A stretch of 64,000 nt of DNA from an uncultured Bulleidia sp. (lineage in GTDB: Bacteria; Bacillota_I; Bacilli_A; Erysipelotrichales; Erysipelotrichaceae), in the NCBI GenBank assembly GCA_934725105.1, contig CAKVBD010000007.1:10231-74230 (forward strand), read 5' to 3'. Positions 24,123-32,778 of this stretch are shown here, piece after piece. Position numbers and translations under genes: made by a program. The notes beneath the pieces are model-generated. The model saw nothing but the letters and a program-made list of their open reading frames with translations. It was not told the origin of the DNA and did no database searches. The stretch's first letter is position 1, and each line of letters starts with the position of its first letter.

Positions 24123-26195
24123 ATGCCAAGAGAGTTCCCATTAAACAAGATTCGTAATATCGGAATCATGGCTCACATTGATGCTGGTAAGACAACAACA
24201 ACTGAACGTATCCTTTATTACACAGGTAAGATTTACAAGATCGGTGAGACTCACGATGGCGCTTCCCAGATGGACTGGATGGCTCAGGAACAGGAACGTG
24301 GTATCACAATCACTTCTGCAGCTACAACATGCCACTGGAAAGATTGTCAGATCAACATTATCGATACACCGGGTCACGTAGACTTCACAGCTGAAGTTGA
24401 AAGATCTTTACGTGTACTTGATGGTGCTGTAACAGTCCTTGACTCAAAGGCTGGTGTTGAACCACAGACAGAAACTGTTTGGAGACAGGCTTCTGAATAT
24501 AAAGTTCCACGTATCGTTTTCTCTAACAAGATGGACGCTACTGGTGCTGACTTCGATATGAGTGTTAACTCTATCGGTGATCGCTTAGGTGCTAAGGCAG
24601 CTGCTATCCAGATGCCTATCGGTGCTGAAGCAAGTTTCCGTGGAATCATTGACTTAGTTACAATGAAACAGGAAATGTATACAAATGACTTGGGTACAGA
24701 TATTCAGGTCGGCGAAATTGATGAACAGTTCAAGGAAGAAGCTGAAATGAAGCATGCTGAATTACTTGAAGCTATCGCTGACTATGATGAAGATCTCATG
24801 ATGAAGGTTCTTGAAGGTGAAGAACCAACTGTTGAAGAAATCAAGGCTGCTATCCGTAAGGGTGTTATGACTTCTGAATTCTTCCCAGTTCTTTGTGGAT
24901 CTGCATATAAGAACAAGGGTGTTCAGATGTTATTAGACGCTGTTGTAGATTACCTGCCAGCTCCTACTGATATCGAAGCTATCCAGGGTCATTTACTTGA
25001 TGGTGAAGAAGCAGTTCGTAAGCCAAGTGATGATGAACCATTCTCAGCTCTTGCATTCAAAATTGCAACTGACCCATTCGTAGGAAGATTAACATACTTC
25101 AGAGTTTACTCTGGACATGCTACTGCAGGCTCTTATGTATTAAATGCTACAAAGGGCAAGAGAGAAAGACTTGGACGTCTTGTAAGAATGCACGCTAACC
25201 ACCGTGCTGATATCGAAGAAGTTTATACTGGTGATATCGCAGGTGCTGTTGGTCTTAAGTTCACAACAACATCCGATACACTCTGTGCTGAAGATGCACC
25301 AATTGAATTGATGCAGATGGTATTCCCAGAACCAGTTATCCAGATGTCTGTTGAACCAAAGACAAAGGCTGACTCTCAGAAGATGGACTCTGCTTTACAG
25401 AAGTTAGCAGAAGAAGATCCAACTTTCAAAGCTTATACAGATGAAGAAACTGGCCAGACAATCATTGCCGGTGTCGGTGAACTTCAATTAGATATCATTC
25501 TCGACCGTATGAGAAGAGAATTCAAGGTTGAAGCTACAGCAGGTGCTCCTCAGGTAGCTTACCGTGAAACAATCAAGTCCGAAGCTGAAGTACAAGGTAA
25601 GTTTGTAAGACAGTCCGGTGGTCACGGTCAGTATGGTGATGTTTGGATTAGATTTAAGCCAAACCCAGGCAAGGGATTCGAATTCGAAGATCAGACTGTT
25701 GGTGGATCAATTCCTAAGGAATTCATCAAGCCTACACAGGCAGGTCTTGAAGAAGCTCTTCCAAATGGTCTTGTAGCTGGATTCCCAGTTGTTGATATTC
25801 GTGCTGAACTATTTGATGGTTCTTACCATGATGTCGACTCCTCTGAACAGGCATATAAGATTGCTGCATCCTTAGCTCTTAAGGAAGCTGCTAAGAAATG
25901 TAACCCAACAATTCTAGAACCTATCATGGCTGTAGATATTACTGCTCCATCTGAATACTTAGGTGCAGTTATGGGTGACGTAACTAAAAGACGTGGACAG
26001 ATCCGTGAACAGGAAGAAACAGGTAATGCAATCAAGGTTAAGGCATTCGTACCATTAGCTGAAATGTTCGGTTACGTTACAGATCTTCGTGGATTTACAC
26101 AGGGTCGTGGTATCTTCTCAATGCAGATGGACCACTATGAAGAAGTTCCTAAGAATATTGCTAAGGAAATTATCGAAGCTCACGCTTCTAAGTAA
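24123..26195 (+). CDS. fusA: Translation elongation factor G
   Basis: 690-residue GTPase that drives ribosomal translocation. Walker A (AHIDAGKTTTTERILYYTG), switch II (DTPGHVDFTAEVERSL) and NKMDATGADF are intact, as are domain IV glycine-rich segments (SGGHGQYGDVWI) and the C-terminal PLAEMFGYVTDLRG. Third gene of the str operon. Confidence 0.98.
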   Translation: MPREFPLNKIRNIGIMAHIDAGKTTTTERILYYTGKIYKIGETHDGASQMDWMAQEQERGITITSAATTCHWKDCQINIIDTPGHVDFTAEVERSLRVLDGAVTVLDSKAGVEPQTETVWRQASEYKVPRIVFSNKMDATGADFDMSVNSIGDRLGAKAAAIQMPIGAEASFRGIIDLVTMKQEMYTNDLGTDIQVGEIDEQFKEEAEMKHAELLEAIADYDEDLMMKVLEGEEPTVEEIKAAIRKGVMTSEFFPVLCGSAYKNKGVQMLLDAVVDYLPAPTDIEAIQGHLLDGEEAVRKPSDDEPFSALAFKIATDPFVGRLTYFRVYSGHATAGSYVLNATKGKRERLGRLVRMHANHRADIEEVYTGDIAGAVGLKFTTTSDTLCAEDAPIELMQMVFPEPVIQMSVEPKTKADSQKMDSALQKLAEEDPTFKAYTDEETGQTIIAGVGELQLDIILDRMRREFKVEATAGAPQVAYRETIKSEAEVQGKFVRQSGGHGQYGDVWIRFKPNPGKGFEFEDQTVGGSIPKEFIKPTQAGLEEALPNGLVAGFPVVDIRAELFDGSYHDVDSSEQAYKIAASLALKEAAKKCNPTILEPIMAVDITAPSEYLGAVMGDVTKRRGQIREQEETGNAIKVKAFVPLAEMFGYVTDLRGFTQGRGIFSMQMDHYEEVPKNIAKEIIEAHASK

Positions 26196-26231
26196 TATTC
26201 TGTTTGGAATAAAAAATGTTGTAATTTAGTT

Positions 26232-26254
26232 TGCCATCATATAAAATGATGGCA
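26232..26254 (+). other. Hairpin in the fusA-tuf spacer
   Basis: TGCCATCAT (26232-26240) pairs perfectly with ATGATGGCA (26246-26254) around a five-base loop. No U-tract follows, so this is not a standard terminator. It may be an mRNA processing or stability element separating fusA from the more strongly expressed tuf. Confidence 0.45.
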
Positions 26255-26300
26255 GACTGAATAAGTTAAAAAGTAAAAAAACTGGAGGAAAAAAACCAAT

Positions 26301-27494
26301 ATGGCAAAGGAAAAATTCGACCGTAGCTTAGAGCATGTTAACGTTGGTACTATCGGACACGTTGACCACGGTAAAACAACTCTTACAGCTGCAATCACAA
26401 AGTATCTTGCTGATCACCCAGAAGATGGTAAGGCTGCTTTCGAAGCATACGACCAGATCGATGGTGCACCAGAAGAAAAAGAACGTGGTATTACTATCAA
26501 CACAGCTCACGTTGAATACCAGACATTAAAGAGACACTATGCTCACGTAGACTGCCCAGGCCACGCTGACTATGTTAAGAACATGATCACTGGTGCTGCT
26601 CAGATGGATGGTGCTATCCTCGTAGTAGCTGCTACTGATGGACCAATGCCTCAGACACGTGAACACATCTTACTTGCTCGTCAGGTAGGTGTTCCAGCTA
26701 TCGTTGTATTCTTAAACAAGTGCGACATGGTTGACGATGAAGAATTGATCGACCTTGTTGAAATGGAAGTTCGTGAACTTCTTTCTGAGTATGGATTCGA
26801 TGGAGACAACTGTCCTGTAATCCGTGGTTCTGCTTTCCAGGCTCTTCAGGGAGATCCAAAGTGGACACCAGCTATCAAGGAATTATTAGATGCTGTTGAC
26901 GCTTATATTCCAACACCAACTCATGACAACGACAAGCCATTCTTAATGGCAGTTGAAGACGTATTCACAATCACAGGTCGTGGTACTGTTGCTACAGGAC
27001 GTGTAGAACGTGGTGAATTACACTTAAACGATGAAGTTGAAATCGTTGGTATCAAGGACACTTCTAAGACTGTTGTTACAGGTATCGAAATGTTCCGTAA
27101 GACTCTTGACTATGCTCAGGCTGGTGACAACATCGGTGCATTGCTCCGTGGTGTTAACCGTGATCAGATCGAACGTGGACAGGTTCTTGCTAAGCCAGGA
27201 TCCGTTACACCTCATACAAAGTTCAAGGCTCAGGTTTACGTATTAACTAAGGAAGAAGGCGGACGTCATACACCATTCGTTTCTAACTACCGTCCACAGT
27301 TCTACTTCAGAACAACAGACGTTACTGGTGTAATCACTCTTCCAGAAGGTACAGAACTCTGCATGCCTGGTGATAACGTAGTTATGGAAGTTGAACTTCT
27401 TGCTCCTATCGCTATCGAAAACGGTACAAAGTTCTCTATCCGTGAAGGTGGTAGAACAGTAGGTTCCGGTTCTATTACAGAAATCGAAGCTTAA
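26301..27494 (+). CDS. tuf: Translation elongation factor Tu
   Basis: 397 residues. It delivers aminoacyl-tRNA to the ribosome. G1 (GHVDHGKTTL), G3 (DCPGHADYVKNM), and G4 (NKCD) are present. Codon use is strongly biased, as expected for a highly expressed gene. RBS CTGGAGG precedes it. Last gene of the str operon. Confidence 0.98.
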   Translation: MAKEKFDRSLEHVNVGTIGHVDHGKTTLTAAITKYLADHPEDGKAAFEAYDQIDGAPEEKERGITINTAHVEYQTLKRHYAHVDCPGHADYVKNMITGAAQMDGAILVVAATDGPMPQTREHILLARQVGVPAIVVFLNKCDMVDDEELIDLVEMEVRELLSEYGFDGDNCPVIRGSAFQALQGDPKWTPAIKELLDAVDAYIPTPTHDNDKPFLMAVEDVFTITGRGTVATGRVERGELHLNDEVEIVGIKDTSKTVVTGIEMFRKTLDYAQAGDNIGALLRGVNRDQIERGQVLAKPGSVTPHTKFKAQVYVLTKEEGGRHTPFVSNYRPQFYFRTTDVTGVITLPEGTELCMPGDNVVMEVELLAPIAIENGTKFSIREGGRTVGSGSITEIEA

Positions 27495-27515
27495 TTTAAA
27501 TCTTATTGTTACGTG

Positions 27516-27545
27516 AGAGATATCCATTCGGGTATCTCTTTTTTT
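27516..27545 (+). terminator. Terminator of the str operon
   Basis: AGAGATA (27516-27522) pairs with TATCTCT (27533-27539), with an inner CC/GG pairing, followed by a T-run. Confidence 0.9.
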
Positions 27546-27555
27546 ACGTCTGTAG

Positions 27556-27570
27556 TAATATAAATATATG
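27556..27570 (+). promoter_or_regulatory. Leaderless promoter of the HAD gene
   Basis: TAATAT (27556-27561) lies exactly 6 bases before the ATG at 27568, and no Shine-Dalgarno precedes the start. Confidence 0.5.
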
Positions 27571-28242
27571 ATTCAAGGAATTATATTTGATTACGATGGT
27601 GTTTTAACTAAGAGATATGTTTCTGCATATCACATGTACCAATGGATCATTTGTTCTATTACAAATAAAGAAAAATCAGATTTAGATGTTGAAGAAATGG
27701 TTCAAACATGCTTGATCTGGGATGAGTTTGGTCATAGTGATAAAAAATATGTATTTGATAAAATGAAAGAACATTGGTTTCATGACTTAGATGTTTCTTA
27801 CTGGAGAACATACTGGTATGAACATTTTGATGCATTTCAGATTGTATCGGATGATGCGTTTGATGTGTTGAATCAATTACATAAGCATTATAAACTTGCA
27901 ATTTTATCAAATGGTTTTTCTCACTCTCAACACAAAAAGATTTCTTCGTTAAAACTAGAAACGTATTTTGATGAAGTTATTGTTTCAGGTGATTATGAAA
28001 TTCAAAAGCCAGATACTAGAATTTTTCAAATAGCGTGTGATAAATTAAAGCTAGATCCAAGTGAAGTTGCAATGGTTGGTGATACATTCTTTACAGATTT
28101 ATCTGGTGCAATGCGTATTGGAATGCAGCCTGTATGGTATTGTCATGAAAGAAGACCAATTTCTGATTTTTATGTTCCGGTAGTAAAAGATTTTAAGGAA
28201 CTAGAACAGTATTTCTTAGGAAATGAAATGTATGCACAATAG
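27568..28242 (+). CDS. HAD-superfamily hydrolase
   Basis: 224-residue phosphatase-like protein. Motif I is DYDGVLT (nucleophile Asp at residue 8), motif II LSNG, motif III the Lys in EIQKPD, and motif IV GDTFFTDLSGA, so it is probably active. A helical cap lies between motifs I and II. The substrate is unknown. Translation probably starts on a leaderless mRNA. Its end overlaps the start region of the barnase-like lipoprotein gene, which may be co-transcribed with it. Confidence 0.85.
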   Translation: MIQGIIFDYDGVLTKRYVSAYHMYQWIICSITNKEKSDLDVEEMVQTCLIWDEFGHSDKKYVFDKMKEHWFHDLDVSYWRTYWYEHFDAFQIVSDDAFDVLNQLHKHYKLAILSNGFSHSQHKKISSLKLETYFDEVIVSGDYEIQKPDTRIFQIACDKLKLDPSEVAMVGDTFFTDLSGAMRIGMQPVWYCHERRPISDFYVPVVKDFKELEQYFLGNEMYAQ

Positions 28243-28684
28243 AATAAAATATTTTGCAGCATGCGTATTAACATGTTTACTATATGGATGTTTTCCGCAA
28301 CCATTAAATAATCCTGCTAATAATAAGATAGGAAATATATCAATCAGTGAAAGTGCTGAATCAGATCAGAAAGATGAAGTTGCAATGTATATACATCTAT
28401 ATGATCATCTCCCTTCTAACTACATGACGAAAAAAGAAGCTAGAAAACATGGATGGGAAGCTGGTGCATTATCTAAATTATTACCTGGGAAAAGTATCGG
28501 TGGTGATAAATATGGAAACTATGAAGAAACTTTACCAGTAGAGGATACGTATTATGAATGCGATATTGATACACAAGGTAAAACATCTAGAGGAAAGAAG
28601 AGAATCGTTTATTCAGAGGATGGAGATATCTGGTATACAGATGATCATTATGAGACTTTTGAACAGTTATATGAAGGTGAATAA
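28232..28684 (+). CDS. Barnase-like ribonuclease lipoprotein
   Basis: 150-residue lipoprotein with lipobox LYGC (lipidated Cys20), a linker, and a C-terminal domain matching secreted guanyl-preferring RNases of the barnase family: LPSNYMTKKEA, PGKSIGGDKYGN, KKRIVYSEDGDIWYTDDHYETF. The catalytic residues known from barnase have counterparts: Glu73 (here E109), Arg83 and Arg87 (R120, R124), His102 (H139). The usual NREG arginine (barnase Arg59) is replaced by Tyr97 in GNYEE, which may weaken guanine binding. The protein should sit outside the membrane as an anchored RNase. I chose the ATG at 28232, 9 bases after AGGAA; 28223 is an alternative. A barstar-like gene lies 1.3 kb downstream. Confidence 0.82.
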   Translation: MHNRIKYFAACVLTCLLYGCFPQPLNNPANNKIGNISISESAESDQKDEVAMYIHLYDHLPSNYMTKKEARKHGWEAGALSKLLPGKSIGGDKYGNYEETLPVEDTYYECDIDTQGKTSRGKKRIVYSEDGDIWYTDDHYETFEQLYEGE

Positions 28685-28706
28685 GTTTAGATTGGACTGG
28701 TAATAA

Positions 28707-28928
28707 ATGAGTATGGCAAAGATAACAATTGATGATATCGCTAAAAAAGTGAAAGTAAGTAAAAGCACAGTTTCTCGTTATTTAAATGGTGGAAGTGAAG
28801 TATTTACATGTCGATTTTATGGAATGGAAGAAGCGTTCTTGTTTGAAGGCAAAGCTGAAGGAACAATGAATCTTTATCAAATGCATGGCTTTTCTATGAA
28901 AGATACAGAAGAAAAAGATTGTGCGTAA
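28707..28928 (+). pseudogene. LacI-type regulator fused to the tail of a GH32 sucrose hydrolase (deletion remnant)
   Basis: The frame begins as a LacI-family repressor (MAKITIDDIAKKVKVSKSTVSRYLNGG) and then switches in frame to what reads as the C-terminal end of a GH32 beta-fructosidase (SEVFTCRFYGMEEAFLFEG, then LYQMHGFSMKD). Both parts contain an LNGG-like stretch, so recombination between short repeats may have removed everything between. The product keeps only a DNA-binding headpiece and is almost certainly nonfunctional. A fructokinase pseudogene follows, matching an scrR-scrB-scrK order. Confidence 0.7.
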
Positions 28929-29880
28929 TTGGAGAAGCTTTGATTGATTTTGTGCCTGATGTAAATGGATGTGCTTTAAAATATGTACCTTCATTCCATA
29001 GAGTGGCAGGTGGGGCACCAGCAAATGTTGCGGGTACGATTAGTAAACTTGGTCTTCTATCAAAAGTATTAAAGAAACTTGGAGAAGATACTTTTGGAGA
29101 TTATATGATTGAAACGTTAGAAAAAAGTGGTATTGATACTTCTAGCATCTTGCGAGATCGTAACTATGAAACTTCATTGGCATTTGTATCTTTGAAGGAA
29201 GATGGAAATCGAGATTTTGCATTCTATAGAAAGAATAGTGCAGATCTGCATCTGACAGAAGATGAAATTCCTGATAATATTCTTGATGATTGTGGAATGA
29301 TCCATTTCTGCAGTGCTGATCTAGTGGAATCTAGTATGAAGCAGGCACATCACAAATTGATTACGATGGCGAAAGAGAAGGGGCTGCTAATTAGTTTTGA
29401 TCCGAACTTAAGACTTTCATAGTGGGAAAGTGAAGAATGTTTAAGAAAAACAGTGAATGCATTTTTACCGCTTGCAGATATTGTTAAAATTTCTGATGAA
29501 GAACTGGAATTCATTACAGGAAAAACAAATATTGAAGAAGCATTGCCATCTCTTTTGCAAGAAAATACAAAATGTGTTGTGTATACACAATGGGGAAAGA
29601 TGGTGCTGCAGTGTATATAAAAAATCTAAAAGCAGTATCCCACGGATATTGCGTAGATGTTGTGGATACGACAGGTGCAGGAGATTCTTTTATTGGAGCG
29701 TTTGAATATCAATTGTTAAGAGATGGTGTAGAAGATATTGAAGCAGTATCAAAAGAAACATTTGAAGAATATTTGGAATTTGCGAATGCTTGTGCTGCAT
29801 ATACCACAACAAAGGCTGGTGCGCTTTTGTCCATGGCTACTGCAAGCAAAATGGAAAAATGGCTGGGTAAAATCCGATAA
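28919..29880 (+). pseudogene. Fructokinase (PfkB family), broken
   Basis: Three pieces of one PfkB-family sugar kinase. The first (IGEALIDFVPD, AGGAPANVAG, SFDPNLRLS) stops at a TAG at 29420-29422, where the family continues into a Trp. The same frame then goes on (WESEECLRKTVNAFLPLADIVKISDEE) until a one-base shift near 29588, after which the last piece (MGKDGAAVY, VDTTGAGDSFIGAF) contains the catalytic base Asp motif GAGDS. There is also no normal ATG at the 5' end. It belonged to the same lost sucrose operon as the upstream remnant. Confidence 0.85.
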
Positions 29881-29887
29881 ATATTAA

Positions 29888-29915
29888 ATCATGTACAAAT
29901 GTGTACGTGATTTTT
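29888..29915 (+). terminator. Terminator after the fructokinase remnant
   Basis: ATCATGTAC (29888-29896) pairs with GTACGTGAT (29903-29911), with one mismatch, followed by TTTTT. Confidence 0.75.
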
Positions 29916-29968
29916 CTCTGCTGATAGAAAAATCGGTTAGAAACATATAGAATAGATGCGGTGATAAT

Positions 29969-30256
29969 ATGAATAGTGAATACGATAAGACAATCCATCT
30001 CAATGGATATGAGATAGAAAACAAAGAAAAAGCAATTCCATATTTAAAAACGGAATTTGATTTACCTTCTTATACAGGAAACTCCCTGGATGCAATTGCA
30101 GATAGCTTGCCAGAAGTGAAAGATCGAGTAGAAATTTTATTAACAAAAAAGAATATTACATATATTTGTGACCACTCATATGCATTTAAAGTGTTGATGA
30201 TGCTTGGAAATGTGGTGAATGAGAATCCAAATTTGTATATTTTCTTTAGAGAGTGA
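29969..30256 (+). CDS. Barstar-like ribonuclease inhibitor
   Basis: 95-residue cytoplasmic protein resembling barstar, the tight inhibitor of barnase-type RNases. The conserved helix-loop motif LPSYTGNSLDAIADSL (about residues 32-47) keeps the two barnase-contacting aspartates (D41 and D45, counterparts of barstar Asp35 and Asp39); barstar Trp38 is Ala here. It has its own weak RBS (GGTGAT) and a terminator overlapping its stop. The likely partner is the barnase-like lipoprotein at 28232. The two genes are separated by the decayed sucrose cluster. Confidence 0.8.
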   Translation: MNSEYDKTIHLNGYEIENKEKAIPYLKTEFDLPSYTGNSLDAIADSLPEVKDRVEILLTKKNITYICDHSYAFKVLMMLGNVVNENPNLYIFFRE

Positions 30257-30275
30257 GAAAAAACTCTCTTTTTTT
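30248..30275 (+). terminator. Terminator of the barstar-like gene
   Basis: AGAGAGT (30248-30254) pairs with ACTCTCT (30263-30269), followed by a T-run. The left arm contains the end of the coding sequence. Confidence 0.85.
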
Positions 30276-30358
30276 ATGAGCTATATAGAAATTCAGTGTA
30301 AAACATATATATGAAGGCATATATATGCTTAAAATAAGAAATTTGAGCCAAAATTAAT

Positions 30359-30621
30359 GGCACACTGATAGCGGTTGTTATGGTGTATTCTTTTTTGGAG
30401 TACCTAATAGGATATGAAATTCATGTATAAAAATAAGAACATAGGTATAGAAAATAGCATAAATAAGCCAAATACTATAAAAGTGGCACGCTGAAAACCG
30501 TGGACATGAGAAAAAATATTAAAAATATTTAAAAAAATGCTTGCATTGGATAAATGATAGTAGTAATATAGTTGAGCACTCGCGTAGAAGTGGGAAGTTG
30601 CCGGCACGCTAAAATGCGTTG
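30359..30621 (+). repeat. Three imperfect 19-base repeats upstream of rpsJ
   Basis: Copies begin GGCACACTGATAGCGGTTG (30359), GGCACGCTGAAAACCGTGG (30485) and GGCACGCTAAAATGCGTTG (30603), spaced 126 and 118 bases. The third lies in the structured leader after the promoter. They may be decayed duplications of the leader. Confidence 0.5.
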
Positions 30622-30695
30622 TCACGATAGCGTGATAACCGGGGAACTCACACGGAGCGATCCCTAAGGGGAGTGAATATAAGGAGGAAAAATTC
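30541..30695 (+). promoter_or_regulatory. S10 operon promoter and structured leader
   Basis: TTGCAT (30541-30546) and TAATAT (30564-30569) are 17 bases apart. The transcript would begin with about 120 bases of GC-richer, structured leader. A 9-base stem GTTGTCACG/CGTGATAAC with loop ATAG (30618-30639) sits inside a CCGG/CCGG pairing, followed by a CCCT/GGGG hairpin before the rpsJ RBS (AAGGAGG). It may be a binding site for an autoregulating ribosomal protein. I do not recognise a named family. Confidence 0.65.
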
Positions 30696-31007
30696 ATGGC
30701 AAAGAACTCTGTAAGAATTCGTTTGAAGGCTTACGAGAACAGAAGCTTAGATGCAGCTAGCGAAAAGATCGTTAAAACTGCAACAAGCCACGGCGCAAAG
30801 AAAATCGTCGGTCCTGTTCCGCTGCCTACTGAACGTGAGGTTGTTACAATCTTACGTGCAGTTCACAAGTATAAGGACTCTCGTGAACAGTTCGAGATCC
30901 GTACACACAAGAGACTGATTGAGATCATCGGCCCAAGTGCAGAAACAATTGATGCATTATCAAGACTTGATCTGCCTTCTGGAGTTGATATCGAAATCAA
31001 ACTTTAA
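30696..31007 (+). CDS. rpsJ: 30S ribosomal protein S10
   Basis: 103 residues, standard length. The core motifs VGPVPLPTE and the RTHKRLIEI strand are present. It is the first gene of a cluster of 21 ribosomal protein genes running to rplO without a visible internal terminator. Confidence 0.97.
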   Translation: MAKNSVRIRLKAYENRSLDAASEKIVKTATSHGAKKIVGPVPLPTEREVVTILRAVHKYKDSREQFEIRTHKRLIEIIGPSAETIDALSRLDLPSGVDIEIKL

Positions 31008-31029
31008 GAAAGGAATCGGGTGAAATTAA

Positions 31030-31785
31030 ATGAAAGGTATTTTAGGACGTAAGCTTGGTATGACTCAAGTCTTCACGATCGAAGGAACACTGATTCCTGT
31101 TACTGTCGTTGAAGTTAAGCCAAACGTCGTACTTCAAAAGAAGACAAAGGATGTTGATGGCTACGAAGCAGTTCAGCTCGGTTACGAAGACGTTAAGGAA
31201 CAACGTTCAAACAAGCCAGCAATTGGACATGCTAAGAAGGCTAACACAGCACCTAAGAAGTTCATCAAGGAATTCAACTATGATGAAATGCTCAACCTCG
31301 AAGTTGGAGCTGAAGTAAAAGCAGACATCTTCAAGGCTGGCGATATCGTTGATGTTCAGGGTACTTCTAAGGGACATGGTTACAACGGTACAATCGTTCG
31401 TAACAATGCTCACCAGGGACCTAAGACACACGGTGGTTCCAAGAACATCAGACACCAAGGTTCATTAGCAACTAACGGACGTAACAACGGTGTAGTTAAC
31501 AAGGGTACAGCAATGCCTGGTCAGTATGGTGGATACACAACAACTAACCAGAACCTCGAAGTAATCAAGGTTGATGCTGAAGAAGGATACATCCTTGTTA
31601 AGGGTAATGTTCCAGGACCAAAGAGAGGTCTTGTAACAATCCATACAACAGTTAAGCCTAAGAAGGAAGTAACAGCTGTTGAACTCATCTCTTATGAAAG
31701 TGCTTCTGTTGAAGAAGAACTTGAAAAGGTTGAAGAAACAATCAATGAAGAATTAGCAACAGAAACAGTTGCTGAAGGAAAGTGA
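31030..31785 (+). CDS. rplC: 50S ribosomal protein L3 with acidic C-terminal tail
   Basis: 251 residues; bacterial L3 is usually about 205-215. The core is normal (MKGILGRKLGMTQVF start, the HGGSKNIRHQGS loop, and GQYGG near the peptidyl transferase centre). After KPKKEV an extra tail of about 40 residues rich in Glu (VEEELEKVEETINEELATET) is added, with no resemblance to a known domain. Confidence 0.95.
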   Translation: MKGILGRKLGMTQVFTIEGTLIPVTVVEVKPNVVLQKKTKDVDGYEAVQLGYEDVKEQRSNKPAIGHAKKANTAPKKFIKEFNYDEMLNLEVGAEVKADIFKAGDIVDVQGTSKGHGYNGTIVRNNAHQGPKTHGGSKNIRHQGSLATNGRNNGVVNKGTAMPGQYGGYTTTNQNLEVIKVDAEEGYILVKGNVPGPKRGLVTIHTTVKPKKEVTAVELISYESASVEEELEKVEETINEELATETVAEGK

Positions 31786-31794
31786 GGATAAAGC

Positions 31795-32424
31795 ATGGCA
31801 CAGATTGATGTATTTAATCAGGAAGCAAAGTCTGTAAAGCAGATGGAACTCGCTGATGCGGTCTTCGCTGTAGAACCAAACCAGCAGGCAATCTATGATG
31901 CGATTCTTGCTTACCAGGCAGGATTAAGACAAGGTACTCATAGCACTCTAACAAGAAGCTTCGTATCTGGTACAGGTAAGAAGCCATTCCGTCAGAAGGG
32001 TACTGGTAGAGCTCGTCAGGGTTCCACAAGAGCAACTCAGTGGAGAGGCGGCGCAATCGCATTTGGACCACATCCAAGAAAGTACAACTTAAAGACAAAC
32101 CGTAAGGTTAGAAGATTAGCACTTCGTTCTGCATTAAGCGAAAAGGTTGCTGAAGCTAACTTAACAGTATTAGAAAATCTCAACTTTGATGAGATTAAGA
32201 CAAAGAAGGCTGTAGCATTACTTGCTGCATTCGGATTCGAAAGAAAGACATTATTCGTTGCTGATGCATCTGAAGACTTCGACAACGCTTACCTTTCTAT
32301 GAGAAACGTTCCAAATGCAACTGTAGTAACAGTTTCCAGCTTGAATGTCTATGACATTGTGAATGCTGACAAGATCGTGTTCACAGAAGCTGCTGCTGCT
32401 AAAGCAGGGGAGGTGTTCGCATGA
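31795..32424 (+). CDS. rplD: 50S ribosomal protein L4
   Basis: 209 residues. The extended exit-tunnel loop (GTGKKPFRQKGTGRARQGSTRATQ) is intact. L4 represses its own operon in some bacteria by binding the S10 leader. The stop overlaps the rplW start by 4 bases. Confidence 0.96.
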   Translation: MAQIDVFNQEAKSVKQMELADAVFAVEPNQQAIYDAILAYQAGLRQGTHSTLTRSFVSGTGKKPFRQKGTGRARQGSTRATQWRGGAIAFGPHPRKYNLKTNRKVRRLALRSALSEKVAEANLTVLENLNFDEIKTKKAVALLAAFGFERKTLFVADASEDFDNAYLSMRNVPNATVVTVSSLNVYDIVNADKIVFTEAAAAKAGEVFA

Positions 32425-32714
32425 GCGCACGCGATATTATCGTAAGACCAATTATCACAGAAAAGACAAGCGTTGCTTCTGCTGATAACAATACAGTAAC
32501 ATTCGAAGTAGCAAAAAATGCTAATAAGACAGCTATTGCTCAGGCAATCGTTGAAATCTATCATGTTAAACCTGTATCTGTAAACACAGTTAACGTTCAT
32601 CCAAAGAAGAGAAGAGTTGGACGTTATGAAGGTATGACAAGAGCTTATAAGAAGGCTTATGTCAAGTTCGCTGAAAATGATTCAATCAACATCTTCGGCG
32701 AAAACAATGACTAA
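32421..32714 (+). CDS. rplW: 50S ribosomal protein L23
   Basis: 97 residues. It sits at the exit tunnel and docks trigger factor and SRP. IIVRPIITEKT at the start and HPKKRRVGRYEGMTRAYKKA are typical. Overlaps rplD by 4 bases. Confidence 0.96.
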   Translation: MSARDIIVRPIITEKTSVASADNNTVTFEVAKNANKTAIAQAIVEIYHVKPVSVNTVNVHPKKRRVGRYEGMTRAYKKAYVKFAENDSINIFGENND

Positions 32715-32778
32715 AGAAATTTAGTTTCAATATCGGAGGAAATCGCTATCTCCGGATAAATGCGAAAGGAAAGAAAAA

